Shown piece by piece: positions 48,734 to 58,867 of a DNA stretch of 64,000 nt. The stretch's first letter is position 1. Each line of letters starts with the position of its first letter. The notes below the pieces were generated by a model that was not told the origin of the DNA, searched no databases, and worked only from the letters and a program-made list of their open reading frames with translations. Both the position numbers and the translations under genes were made by a program. This DNA is from CAVXNB01 sp963763085 (GTDB taxonomy: Bacteria; Actinomycetota; Acidimicrobiia; Acidimicrobiales; Bog-793): contig CAVXNB010000004.1 of assembly GCA_963763085.1 (NCBI GenBank), forward strand, positions 1,488,001 to 1,552,000, in the 5' to 3' direction.

Positions 48734-51700
48734 GTGCCGCTGTGTGACAGCCCCGTTATCCACCGATCGCAGAAGCGCCGTCCGGGGTCGCCGAACCGCG
48801 GCCGGCTGCTGTCGCGGAGCCTGGCCGTCGGCGTCGTGGCGGCGACCGCCGCCGGACTCACGGCGTTGCCCGCGACCGCCGGTGCTGCCGGCCGGCCGAG
48901 CCTGCGCGGGTTCAGGACGGTGGCGGCCATGCCGCGCCTTCGCGGGATGGAGCGGATCGGCGCCGTGGCCAGGTCGCAGGAGATCGCCGGCGCGGTGGCC
49001 ATGAACACCCGGAATCCGGCGGTTCTGAAGGCCTATGCGACTGACGTCTCGACGCCCGGGACGGGGCTGTATCACCGGTTCATCACGCCGGGTCGTTTTG
49101 CTGACATGTTCGGCCCGAGCAAGTCGTCCATCGCGGCTGTGTCCGCGCAGCTACGCGCCGACGGGCTGCGGGTCGGCTCGGTCTCGGCGAACCACCTCCT
49201 GATCCACTTCTCCGGCACCGAGGCGCAGGTGGGCGCGGCCTTCGGTACGAGCTTGGCCCGTTACCGACTCGCCAATGGATCGGTCGGCACCGCGACGACG
49301 TCGGCGCTCCGCCTCCCGGCTTCGATCGCCGGCTCTGTGGCCACCGTCGTAGGGCTGGACAACCTTGTGCGGGCGCACCCGGTCTCCCTGCTTCGAGGCG
49401 GTCGCAAACTGGGCCTGCACGTCGCCGCCAAAGCGGCGGCTGTTGCCCACATCGCCGGGGCACCGAACGCGTGCCCCGAAGCTCAGGAGGCAGCCGCCGA
49501 GAACGGCGGCCTGACCGACTCGCAGATCGCCGCCGCCTACGGTGTCGACGGCTTGTACAGCTCCGGTGACCTGGCGGCGGGCAAGTCGGTTGCGATCTTC
49601 GAGCTGGAGCCGTATTCGGCGGCGGAGATCAAGCAGTTCGACTCGTGTTTCTTTGGGGCATCGGCTGCCACTGCGATGCAGGGCCGGCTGCACACCGTGC
49701 CCGTCGACGGCGGCCAGCAGGTGGGCACCGGGTCCGGCGAGGCCGAGCTCGACATCGAGGACGTCTCGGCGATCGCCCCCCAGGCCAACATCTACGTCTA
49801 CGAGGCCCCGAACAGCGAGTACGGCGCGCTCGACGAGTACAACGCGATGGTCAGCCAGGACAAGGCGCAGGAGATCTCCTCGAGCTGGGGCGCCTGCGAG
49901 CAGGCCGAGGCGGCTGGTGCTCCCGGCGTGCAGGCCCTCGAGAACACGATCTTCGAAGAAGCCGCTGCCCAGGGCGAGAGCGCCTTTTCCGCCGCCGGCG
50001 ACGACGGCTCTGACGACTGCGCCGGCCAGGCCGCTAGCCCGGTCTCGCCCCTCCTCTCGGTCGACGACCCGGGCAGCCAGCCCTTCGTCACCTCCGTCGG
50101 CGGTACGACCATCGACAACGCCACGCAGCCTCCCGTCGAGCGCGTCTGGAACGACGGTGCCTCATGGGGAGCCGGCGGCGGCGGCATTTCGGACACCTGG
50201 ACCGAGCCGACCTGGCAGGCGGCCTCGACCGTGCCCGGACTCGACAACCCGAGCGTCGTGAACAAGGCGAACGCCTACGCGACGGCCCACAAGCTCGGCG
50301 GCGGCAAGTTCTGCCTGACGGACTCAGCGGCGGGCGTCGCCGGCGCGGCGGCCTGCCGCGAGGTTCCTGACGTCTCGGCGCAGGCGGACGAGTTCACCGG
50401 GGCGATCACCGTCTACTTTGGCGGAAGCTGGACGACCTTCGGGGGGACCTCTTCGTCAACGCCGCTGTGGGCGGCCATGACTGCAGACATGTCGGCTTCC
50501 GGCACCTGCGGTGCGGGCGGGGCCGGCTTCATCAATCCCGAGCTGTACGCACTCGCGTCCAATCCGACCGCCTATGCGGCGTCGTTCAACGACATCAAGG
50601 TCGGAACCAACGACTCGTTGGGGACAACGGGCCTCTACCCGGCCACCACCGGCTACGACATGGCCACGGGCCTCGGCTCGCCGAAGGTGACAGGCCCTAA
50701 CGGAACGGCCGGGCTGGCTCATTACTTGTGCGCACAGTCAACGTCGGCGACGGCGCCGACTGTCACGTCGGTTCTGCCGGTTGCGATCCCGTCGACAGGT
50801 GGGACCCTCACGATCACCGGAACGGGCTTCAAGTCCGGAGCGACTTCCTTGATCGCCGGCGTGCAGATCGGCGCCGCCACGCTGTCCGCGAGCGCGATCT
50901 CGGGCCTGACTCCGACGTCGTTCCAACTGGCGGTGCCGGCGGCGTCGCTGTTCGCACCTCCGAGCACACCGGCGGGAGGCGCCGGCAGGTACTACGTAGC
51001 GGTCACCTCGACAGGTCACCTCACCAGTAAGGAGGGCCCGAGCAGCGCCTTCGAGGTCGTTGGCGGCACGTCCAGCACCCCGGTAGTGACCGGGGTCGGT
51101 CCGTCCGGGGCGGTCGAGTCGGCCAAGATCGGCGCGACTGCGGTCAAGACCACGATCTACGGCGCCGGGTTCACCGGGGCGACCTCGGTCACCTTCGGAG
51201 GGGTCGCCTCTCCTGGGTTCACGGTGAACGCCTCCGGCAACGAGATCACCGCTACCGTCCCGGCCTTCCATAGCGGCACGACGCATGTGCCGCACGGGCG
51301 ACGACGCCGCCACCGACGTTTGCCAGGTGAATGTGGTCGTGACGGCCGGCGGGCACGCAAGCAGCGCGAGCACGCTCCTTCCGCCCTACCAAGGGGCCTT
51401 CGTGTTCGACAACTCGGGCGTTTTCGAGACGCCGGCGGGTTGTGGATGCGAGTCCGCTCCCCAGCCGACCGAGTTCGACTACATGCCGGCTCCGCACATC
51501 ACGGGGCTGACCGCTGACGTCGCTGCCAACGGCAAGTCGTATTCGAACGAGAACGGCGGCACGGTTGTGACCCTGACCGGCGTCGGCTTCGACGTCCTCG
51601 GCCTCGAGTGGCTCGACGTCGGCGGCGCCCCCAACTCGGACAACTCCTTCTTCGGCTCGGGGCCGTCGTTCGTCTCGGGCACCAAGCTCCAGTTCGTGAC

Positions 51701-52457
51701 GTCCCCGCCGGCGACCATTCCGACCAAGACCGGGACGTTCTCGGTGCCCGTGTACGTCCAGACCCTGGCGAGCCCGAACTCGGGGAACATCTCGGCGACG
51801 ACACCGACCCCGAGCAACGGCGTGTCACTGGCCTTCGCCCCGACGCCGGCGGTGACCTCGGTCTCGACGGGCAGGGCGCCAGCGGCGGGGCCGGCGACCG
51901 GAGGTACGAAGTTGACGATCAAGGGGGCGGGCTTCACGGCGGCCTCCGTGGTGACGTTCACCGACGAGTTCTCGCCCTTCGGTGTTCCGTTCTCGGGGGC
52001 GACGAGTCTCAACTTCACGGTCGTGAGTGCCTCGGAGATCACCCTCAGGACGCCGGAGTCCAATGCGGGCATCGACGACGTCCAGGTGTGCACCACCACC
52101 GGTTGCAGCACCGCCACGCCCAAGCGGGACACCTTCATCTTCTTCCCGCCCGGCAATCCGCAGGTGTCCTCCTCCTCCCCTGGTTCCGGCAAGGCAAAGG
52201 GCGGGACGAATGTGACGATCCACGGGACCAATCTCGGCTTCGTGGTTGGTGTCAAGTTCGGCAAGGTCTCGGCCAAGAAATTTGCCAACGTGCAGGCCCT
52301 GCTCGACTCCGGGAGTACTCAGCTCGTGACGGCGGTGGCGCCGGCCGGCAAGGCAGGAACCAAAGTCTCGATCACGCTGGAGACTCTCGAGAGCGCCAAG
52401 ACCGGCAAAGGCTTCACGAAGGCCGTGAAGAAGGCGACCTTCCGGTACACCTCCTAG
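48734..52457 (+). CDS. Second secreted S53 protease with TIG domains, frameshifted near 51280
   Basis: Starts at GTG 48734 with AGGAAGGGA upstream. Signal (SLAVGVVAATAAGLTALPATAGA), pro-domain (LYHRFITPGRFADMFGPSKS) and S53 domain with Glu336/Asp340 in GEAELDIEDV, Asp in FSAAGDDG and Ser573 in GGTSSSTPLWAAM. TIG domains follow. An extra base near 51280 shifts the frame in the second TIG domain; beyond it MCRTGDDAATDVCQVNVVVTAGG continues to RYTS-stop. The domain order matches the gene at 4428, including the odd Cys-rich GCGCESAPQPTEFDY segment (GCNCEEMPAPTEFDY there), but it lacks the terminal FN3 domain. About 1240 residues. Confidence 0.88.
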
Positions 52458-52466
52458 GGGCGCTTC

Positions 52467-52499
52467 CGGCGCCGAGGCCAAGGCGATGCCTCGGCGCCG
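52467..52499. terminator. Perfect hairpin between convergent genes
   Basis: CGGCGCCGAGGC (52467-52478) pairs with GCCTCGGCGCCG (52488-52499): 12 bases, 9-base loop, no T run. It starts 10 bases after the S53 stop and ends 6 bases before the stop of the convergent gene, so it could end transcription from both sides. Confidence 0.65.
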
Positions 52500-52505
52500 T
52501 GGCTG

Positions 52506-52802
52506 TTAGGGCCTCGAGTTGTCGACGATCGCCGCTATCTCGAGGAAGTCGATGGTCGGGGCGACGCCGTAGAGACCCGTGACGCGCTCCCGTAGCTCGT
52601 CGGTAAAGAAGGCCTCGGCCGCCTCTTTCGTCTCCCAGAGGTAGAAGTTCATCGCCCTCCGGTTCTCCTCGTCGACGGTGAACACCTTGGACCGCAAGCC
52701 CGGCATGCCCTCGAACATGCCCTTCGAATGCTCGGCGACGTCGATCAGTCGGACACGGTCAAAACCTTCCTCGTAGTCGAATCGCACGCTGACACCGATC
52801 AC
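52506..52802 (-). CDS. Small monooxygenase-like (ABM-fold) protein
   Basis: 98 residues from GTG 52802, chosen because AGAGGGG lies 5 bases upstream; an ATG at 52817 adds five residues. Sequence: VIGVSVRFDYEEGFDRVRLI, GMFEGMPGLRSKVFTVDEEN, MNFYLWETKEAAEAFFTDEL and VTGLYGVAPTIDFLEIAAIV. This is the dimeric ferredoxin-like fold of YdhR/antibiotic-biosynthesis-monooxygenase proteins. Exact reaction unknown; many members have no proven activity. Confidence 0.7.
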   Translation of the reverse strand: MIGVSVRFDYEEGFDRVRLIDVAEHSKGMFEGMPGLRSKVFTVDEENRRAMNFYLWETKEAAEAFFTDELRERVTGLYGVAPTIDFLEIAAIVDNSRP

Positions 52803-52921
52803 GGCGCCCCCTCTCATGGACGAGTGCTAGCCCTGCTGCCGAGCCGAGCTTAGGGATCGGGCATTTGCGATGCCGATGTTCACGCGTTGCGGGGCGCCCG
52901 CCCCCATGTCACGATTCGCAG

Positions 52922-53293
52922 GTGCTGAGTATCGGGACGGTCGTGATGGGCGTGGGTGACCTCCGGCGGGCGATGGCGTTCTGGATGGACGCCCTCGGTT
53001 ACGTACCACGGGAGGGCGAGACCGACGACGACTGGACCGTGCTGGTACCGGCGGAGGGAACCGGCTCGGCGCTCGCACTCATGCTGAGCGCCTCGCCGCC
53101 GCAGGATCGTCCTCGCATGCACCTCGATCTGTACGCCGGTGATGCCGCCGATCAGGCGGCGGAAGTGGAGCGGCTCGTTGCGCTCGGTGCCGAGAGAGTC
53201 GCGTGGGACCTCTACCCCGAAGACGCCGATTTCATCGTGCTCTCCGACACGGAGGGCAATCTGTTCTGTGTCATCGACACGAACATGGGCTGA
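52922..53293 (+). CDS. VOC-superfamily (glyoxalase-like) protein
   Basis: 123 residues if GTG 52922 is the start (LSIGTVVMGVGDLRRAMAFWMDALGY); the frame is open to 52865. Later it has RMHLDLYAGDAADQAAEVERL and FIVLSDTEGNLFCVIDTN, the usual VOC C-terminal strand with a Glu before GN. No good ribosome-binding site precedes the GTG, so a leaderless start is possible. It is the third VOC gene in the window; they are not close copies. Substrate unknown. Confidence 0.75.
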   Translation: MLSIGTVVMGVGDLRRAMAFWMDALGYVPREGETDDDWTVLVPAEGTGSALALMLSASPPQDRPRMHLDLYAGDAADQAAEVERLVALGAERVAWDLYPEDADFIVLSDTEGNLFCVIDTNMG

Positions 53294-53402
53294 CGTAGCC
53301 GGGTGCGGGGCGGCCGGCCGGCGAGGCCGGGCCGCAGAGGGCCGCCGGCCGGCTCGAGGGCCTGGGAGCCCTTCTCTGGAGCGGCGGCCTTCCCTCGGCG
53401 AC

Positions 53403-53490
53403 AGTCGGAATTTCGCCCAAACTTGCCTTTGAAACAGATTGCGACTGGTCGCAATCTCGATCGGAGGCAAGTTTGAACACAAATTCGACT
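53403..53490. repeat. Long palindromic element, copy 2
   Basis: Inner hairpin GATTGCGA/TCGCAATC (53437-53456) is identical to copy 1. The outer arms CAAACTTGCCT (53418-53428) and AGGCAAGTTTG (53465-53475) pair perfectly, and symmetry reaches AGTCG (53403) and CGACT (53490). Base changes between the copies keep or improve pairing (C-G here, T-G in copy 1). The rest of the 480-base gap (53294-53773) is GC-rich, with GGCCGG-type self-complementary runs at 53305-53355 and low-complexity GGCGG repeats at 53690-53775. I see no gene in it. Confidence 0.75.
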
Positions 53491-53773
53491 ATGGCAGGGC
53501 GCTCTCACCGCTCGGGTCCCGCTCGCGAGAGGGTGTTGCTCTGAGGGAGGCGACAGGCTGTCCGACCGCCCAGGTGGTGCGTCGCCGCTGGGTCGTTCTT
53601 GCCCGGATCCTTCACGAGCAGCGGTCGCAGGGGACACCCCTGCACCCCGTGTCGACCTGGCGGACGGGCGCAGGTTGGGGGCAGTCGACCGTAGGGCGGG
53701 GCGGCAGCCGGCGAGCGGCAGGTAGCGGGGCGGCAAGCCGGCGTGGCGGAGGCCGGCGTGGCGGCGGGGGCGG

Positions 53774-56313
53774 CTACAAGCGGGGGTCGACGGGTTCACT
53801 CTCGAGCGCGAGGACGCCGAACACGCATTCGTGCACTCGGTAGAGCGGCTCAGCGGCGACGAACCGTTCGAGAGCTTCGATGCCGAGCGAGAACTCCCGG
53901 ATGGCTAGCGAGCGTTTATGACCGAGGCCGCGAGAACGCAGGCGGGACAAGTGCCGCTGGGCGGTGTATTCCGGCCCGTAGATGATTCGCAGATACTCCC
54001 GGCCGCGACATTTGATGCCTGGCTGGGCGAGTCCCTTCGGCCCTCGGTGGACGACGTTGTAAGGCTTGACGACTATGCCTTCGCCGCCGGCGGCGGTGAG
54101 CTCCTCCCACCAGGTGACGGCTTGTTCGACCGAATCCTGATCGTCCAGCTCGACCGAGACCGTCTGGGTCGGTCGGAAGGTCGTGGCATCGGTGTCGCAG
54201 AGACGACCCAGCATCTCGAGGTGCCAGGAGTGGTTCCGCAGGGCGTAGGTCTCGCGCTCGCCGGCGAGGACCTGGAACGGCGCCAGCTTGAGGTCGTCGA
54301 GCGTTTCGGTCGGCCAGCAGTACCGGCCGTAGGCGGCGACGAAGCCGTCGACCATGTCGATGCGCTCGACGAGGTGATCGGCGAGCGTCCCGACGTCAAC
54401 CCCGCGGGAATGGGCGGAACGGACCGCCTCGGATTCGGCCCGCACGGCGCGCGATCCGGAAGCCCCGACGGCCGCATACTGGCGGCGAAGGAGCTCCTCA
54501 GCCTTGGCGGACCAGGGCAGCAGCTCGCAGTCGAACACCAGCCAGTCGCTCCCGAGCTCGTCCCACAGCCCGGCGGCCCCGATGGCGTGGCGCACCTTCG
54601 CGAGAAACGCGTGCTCCGTCGCCGGATCGCTGAAGAACGGACGTCCCGTCCTGGTGTAGATGCACCCGGGCGTGGCTGAGTCGATACTGAAGCGCCGGCT
54701 CGCCGTCGCCTCGTCCCGGCACGCGACGACGATCGCCCGCGATCCCATGTGCTTTTCTTCGCAGATCACGTGCTCGACCCCCGTCGCCCGATAGGCACTG
54801 AAGGCTTCGTGCGGGTGTTCGAGCAGGCCTTCGCGATCGGACGTTGCCGTTGGAGACATCGTGGGGGGCAGGTAGACGAGCCACCGCGGGTCGACAGCGA
54901 AGCGGGACATCACCTCCAGAGCGGCGATAGCGTTCTCTTCCCTGACGGTTACCGTCCCGGCAAGACGAGCTTCGATGATCCGCTTGCCGACCACGTCCTC
55001 AAGGTCGAGATCCGTCGGCTCCCGAGCCGCCTCGGCGGGCTTGTCGGCTGCGAACGGCTTGACCGGCTCGTAGTACGTCTGATCGGGGGCGACCGAGACG
55101 AGCTCGCCCTCCGGGTAGCGCAAGGCGGTCAAACGACCGCCAAAGACACAACCGGTGTCGATGCAGATGGTCCGATTGAGCCAAACCGCTTCGGGGACGG
55201 GGGTGTGTCCGTAGACGACCATGGTTTTGCCGCGGTAGTCCGCCGCCCACGGGTAGCGCACCGGTAGGCCGTACTCGTCGGTCTCGCCCGTCGTGTCGCC
55301 GTACAACGAGAAAGCCCGTACCGCTCCCGAGGCTCTCCCGTGCATGTTGGCCGGCAACCCCGCGTGCGCCACGACAAGCCGGCCATCGTCGAGCACGTAA
55401 TGGGCGAGGAGGGCGTCGATGAACTTTGCGACCTCGGTCGAGAACTCCGGCGGCTCCAGCGCAAGCTGCTCGAGGCTCTGGGCGAGACCGTGGCTGCGGG
55501 TGACGTCGCGTCCTTGCAGCGCCCGCAGCAGCTTCACCTCGTGGTTGCCGGCGATGCAGAGGGCGTTGCCCTCGGTCACCATGCCCATGACCAGGCGCAG
55601 GACCGCGGGCGTGGCCGGCCCCCGGTCCACGAGATCGCCCAGAAACACGGCCCGACGCCCCTCAGGGTGCCGCGCCCCGTGCCGTCGGCCTCGACCTCGT
55701 AGCCGAGGACGGCCAGGAGCGCGGTCAGCTCGCGAAAGCAACCGTGGATGTCGCCGATGATGTCGAAGGGACCGTGGTCGGTTCGCCGGTCGTTCCACAA
55801 GGGCTCGCGCACGATCGTTGCACCGGAAATCTCCTGCTGGCCGGCGAGGACGAACACGCGGTGGAAGCCTTCGCGTCGCAAGCCCCGCATCGATCGCCGC
55901 AGCTGCATCCGCTGGTTGATGAGCACGTGCGGCCCGAATTGGCGGTCGGCTCGTTGCTCGTTGCGGGCGACGCAGACGGCCTCGGGCACATCCAGGACGA
56001 TGGCGACGGCCAACGCATAGTGCTCCTTCGCGAGCGCGACCAGCGAGCGTCGCGCCTCGACCTGGACGTTCGTGGCGTCCACGACCGTGAGGCGACCTCC
56101 GTCGAGGCGTTTGCCGGTGATGAAGTTCAGGACGTCGAAAGCGTCGTTCGTCGCCGACTGGTCATTCTCGTCGTCGGAGACAAGCCCACGGCAGAAGTCC
56201 GACGACAGCACCTCGGTCGGCAGGAAGTGTCTTGACGCGAACGTCGACTTGCCCGAGCCGGTCACGCCGACGAGGACAACGAGGCAGAATTCCGGGATTT
56301 TAAGGGGTTTCAC
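53774..56313 (-). CDS. pnkp: Polynucleotide kinase-phosphatase-ligase (bacterial Pnkp), frameshifted near 55662
   Basis: About 845 residues from ATG 56313, which overlaps the Hen1 stop (ATGA). Kinase domain: P-loop VGVTGSGKSTF (Gly16-Thr24), VVDATNVQ. Phosphatase domain: DIIGDIHGCFRELTALL, FLGDLVDRGPATP, IAGNHEVKLL and VYGHTPVPEA, the binuclear metallophosphoesterase motifs. Ligase domain: CEEKHMGSRAIVVACRD, with the nucleotidyl-transfer Lys (codon 54752-54754), and GIVVKPYNVVHRG near the end. One base is gained or lost near 55662, between GRGTLR and HPEGRRAVFLGD. Bacterial Pnkp repairs RNAs cut by ribotoxins: it heals 5'-OH and 2',3'-cyclic phosphate ends and seals them with Hen1. Confidence 0.92.
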
Positions 56314-57707
56314 CGGCTGAACACCGCCATTTGCGTCGGGCAGCCAACGTCCGGGTCCTCGGCGCCGATGCCCGACACCCTCACCCTGTAGTCGAAACTG
56401 TCAGAGATGCGCTCGGCCCAGTCCCGGAACTCCGAGCGCGTCCATTCGAACCGGTGATCCCGGTGACGAAGCTGGCCGGCGGGCAAGGTCTCGAAGCGAA
56501 CGTTGTATTCCGAATTCGGGGTCGTCACGACCACCGTCCCCGGCTTGACTTGGGCGAAGAGAACGCGTTGGAAGCTTGCAAGTCGCGAGGGGTCGAGGTG
56601 CTCGACGACCTCGACAACGGCCGCGGCGTCGAAGCCTTCGAGACGGCGGTCGCGATAGGTGAGCGAGCCTTGCAAGAGGTCGACGCGGGCTCGCTGGCGC
56701 GGCGTCATTGTTTCGAGGTGGAGGCGGCGCGCTCCTGCCTCGAGCGCTCGGTAGGAGACGTCGACCCCTACGACTCGCTCGAGTCCCGGTTCCTTCATCA
56801 GTCGTTGGACGAGCTTGGCCGAGCCGCATCCGAGGTCGAGCACCCGGCGGGCGCCGCTTGCTCGGATGGCGTCGAGAACCGACTCGAGCCGTGACTCGTT
56901 CAGGCTGATCGGACGCTCGACGGCCTCTTCCTCGGCATCGTGGGCCTGAGCCGCCTCGTCGGGATCCGCCGGGTCATCCTCCATGAGCTGTGCCAGGGCC
57001 AGACTGGTGAGCCGGCGGTCGTAACGCAGGTATCGGCGCGTGATCAGCTCCCGATCGGGGTGCCCGGCGAGCCACGATCCGCCGCGGCGGAGCAGCTTGT
57101 CGACCTCGTCAGAACCGACCCAGTAGTGCTTGTCGTCATCGAGCACGGGCAGCAGGACGAACAAATGCTCGAGGAGTGTCTGCAGCCGCACCTTGCTCGC
57201 CAACTCGACATCGTGGTAGGCGCTGTCGCCCCAACCGGGAAAGCGGGTGTCGAGCGGGATGGCCTGAGCTTGAACGGTGTAGCCGAGCGGCTCGAACAAG
57301 CGGCGAAGCACCGCCTCGCCACCGCGGCAGGGCAACACAGGAAGGCGGACCACGAGCGGGATCTCCTGGCCGGCGAGCTCGGGCCGCTCCTTGCTGCGCC
57401 CGCCCATCGCCGTGCCGAAGACCTTGGCGAGGGCGACGGAGAGAAACGACGACGCCGCGTAGGGGCGGTCGTTGACGTACTGGGAGAGGGAGAAGTCACT
57501 CGGCCGCCCGCGTCGATCGCGGACGAGACCAACCGGGTCTACATCTACGAGCAGGGCGGCGGTGCAGCGCTCGTCGTCGGCTTCCGGATAGACGACGTGC
57601 GCCGCGCCGAATCCAAGCTGCACCGTGTGCAGGCGCTCGGGGTGCTTGTGCAGCAAGTAGCCAAGATCGGTGGCGGGCTGGTGCGTCGTTGAGATCGTGA
57701 TCAGCAT
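56310..57707 (-). CDS. hen1: Hen1, 3'-terminal RNA ribose 2'-O-methyltransferase
   Basis: 465 residues, intact. The N-terminal half (LITISTTHQPATDLGYLLHK.., then HTVQLGFGAAHVVYPEADDE) is the bacterial Hen1 N-domain that stimulates the Pnkp ligase. The C-terminal half is the methyltransferase: motif I VLDLGCGSAKLVQRL, VVGVDVSYRALE, the metal-binding VVEVVEHLD and HRDHRFEWTRSEF (Glu-x-x-Glu/His and His residues). Hen1 methylates the 2'-OH at the break before sealing, so the repaired RNA resists renewed cleavage. It is first in a two-gene operon with pnkp (4-base overlap). Confidence 0.93.
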   Translation of the reverse strand: MLITISTTHQPATDLGYLLHKHPERLHTVQLGFGAAHVVYPEADDERCTAALLVDVDPVGLVRDRRGRPSDFSLSQYVNDRPYAASSFLSVALAKVFGTAMGGRSKERPELAGQEIPLVVRLPVLPCRGGEAVLRRLFEPLGYTVQAQAIPLDTRFPGWGDSAYHDVELASKVRLQTLLEHLFVLLPVLDDDKHYWVGSDEVDKLLRRGGSWLAGHPDRELITRRYLRYDRRLTSLALAQLMEDDPADPDEAAQAHDAEEEAVERPISLNESRLESVLDAIRASGARRVLDLGCGSAKLVQRLMKEPGLERVVGVDVSYRALEAGARRLHLETMTPRQRARVDLLQGSLTYRDRRLEGFDAAAVVEVVEHLDPSRLASFQRVLFAQVKPGTVVVTTPNSEYNVRFETLPAGQLRHRDHRFEWTRSEFRDWAERISDSFDYRVRVSGIGAEDPDVGCPTQMAVFSR

Positions 57708-57785
57708 GGTCGGACCTGTTCGGGGCTCTCCTGTCTAGTGCGCCGAGGATGTGAGTGTCCGGCGAGCCGTGCGGGTCCGCCAGGT

Positions 57786-58757
57786 CTAGATGCGCTTATA
57801 TCGGCTGGGAGCCAGGCTGATCTCCACGTCGACTCCTGAGAGCCCGACGGCGACAAGGTCCTTGCGTAGAACTGCGAGATTAGGCGCGGGGTTCGGACCC
57901 GTCGCGTCGATGAGCACCCGATCGCCGTTGGCGGCAACGCCGACCACGCTCCAGCCGGCGGCGTTCGCCCAGCGGTCGGCTACTGCCTGAACGTCAGCTT
58001 GGCGAACCGTGGTCCGGTCGATCCGGTCGGAGTTGAGCGTCAGCGGGACGATGACGACGATCAGAAATATGGCGACAACGGCAACGGCGCCGCGGCGGCG
58101 AAACGCCGGCGCCTGGGTCTGGTCGGAGATCCGATGGATCCGGTACAGCGCCATCACGACGATGCCACTCGCCAAGATGGCGGCGACGTTGGTCGTGAAG
58201 AGGAGGAGCGCGCCTAGCGCCTCGTGGGGGGCGCCGGATTCGAGCGTCAGCCCGACGACGGCCAAGGGCGGAACAAGAGAGATCGCTATCGCCACCCCTG
58301 GGAGCGTGTCGGAGATGTCAGATCTGGCGAGGGCAACCGAGCCGACCGCGCCCGTGGCCAGGGCCGCCACGAGGTCGACGAGCCGTGGGGTGACCCGCGC
58401 TGCCACCTGGCTGTTGGTGGCGGCGACGACGGGGTATGGGACGAAGAGCCCCATGATCCATGCCAATCCAACGACCACCGCGGCACCGACGACGACCAGC
58501 AGGATGCTCCGGCGCAGGTTCTTTGCGTCGGTCAGCACCACCGCGAGCACTATCCCGAGAATCGGGGTCATCAGCGGGGCGACGATCATGGCCCCGATCA
58601 CGGTGGCGGTCGAATCGCTGACCACCCCGGCGGCGGCGATGACGGCCGACAGGGGCAAGAGCAGCCAGAATCGGCTGAGTCTGCGACTGCGCTCGACGCC
58701 CTCGAAGAAGAGCGCGTCGCGCATGCGCTTCAAGTCGTCTTGAGCCACGCTGGCCAC
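57786..58757 (-). CDS. DUF389 integral membrane protein
   Basis: 323 residues from GTG 58757. The DUF389 core is clear: FWLLLPLSAVIAAAGVVSDS, TATVIGAMIVAPLMTPILGI, VVVGAAVVVGLAWIMGL, DTLPGVAIAISLVPPLAVVG and LLLFTTNVAAILASGIVVM, six or seven helices. A soluble C-terminal domain follows (VADRWANAAGWSVVGVAANGDRVLIDATGPNPAPNL). The family is widespread with no proven function. It precedes hen1 on the same strand with 78 bases between. Confidence 0.85.
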   Translation of the reverse strand: MASVAQDDLKRMRDALFFEGVERSRRLSRFWLLLPLSAVIAAAGVVSDSTATVIGAMIVAPLMTPILGIVLAVVLTDAKNLRRSILLVVVGAAVVVGLAWIMGLFVPYPVVAATNSQVAARVTPRLVDLVAALATGAVGSVALARSDISDTLPGVAIAISLVPPLAVVGLTLESGAPHEALGALLLFTTNVAAILASGIVVMALYRIHRISDQTQAPAFRRRGAVAVVAIFLIVVIVPLTLNSDRIDRTTVRQADVQAVADRWANAAGWSVVGVAANGDRVLIDATGPNPAPNLAVLRKDLVAVGLSGVDVEISLAPSRYKRI

Positions 58758-58867
58758 GATTCTCGGGTCCTCCCGCTGGTGTCGTTTTGCGGCCTCAGGA
58801 CGGGCCGTTGATCGCCACTGTGGCAGATGGTCGACCGGATCCGGGGGACCTTCGATACGCTCCGACG

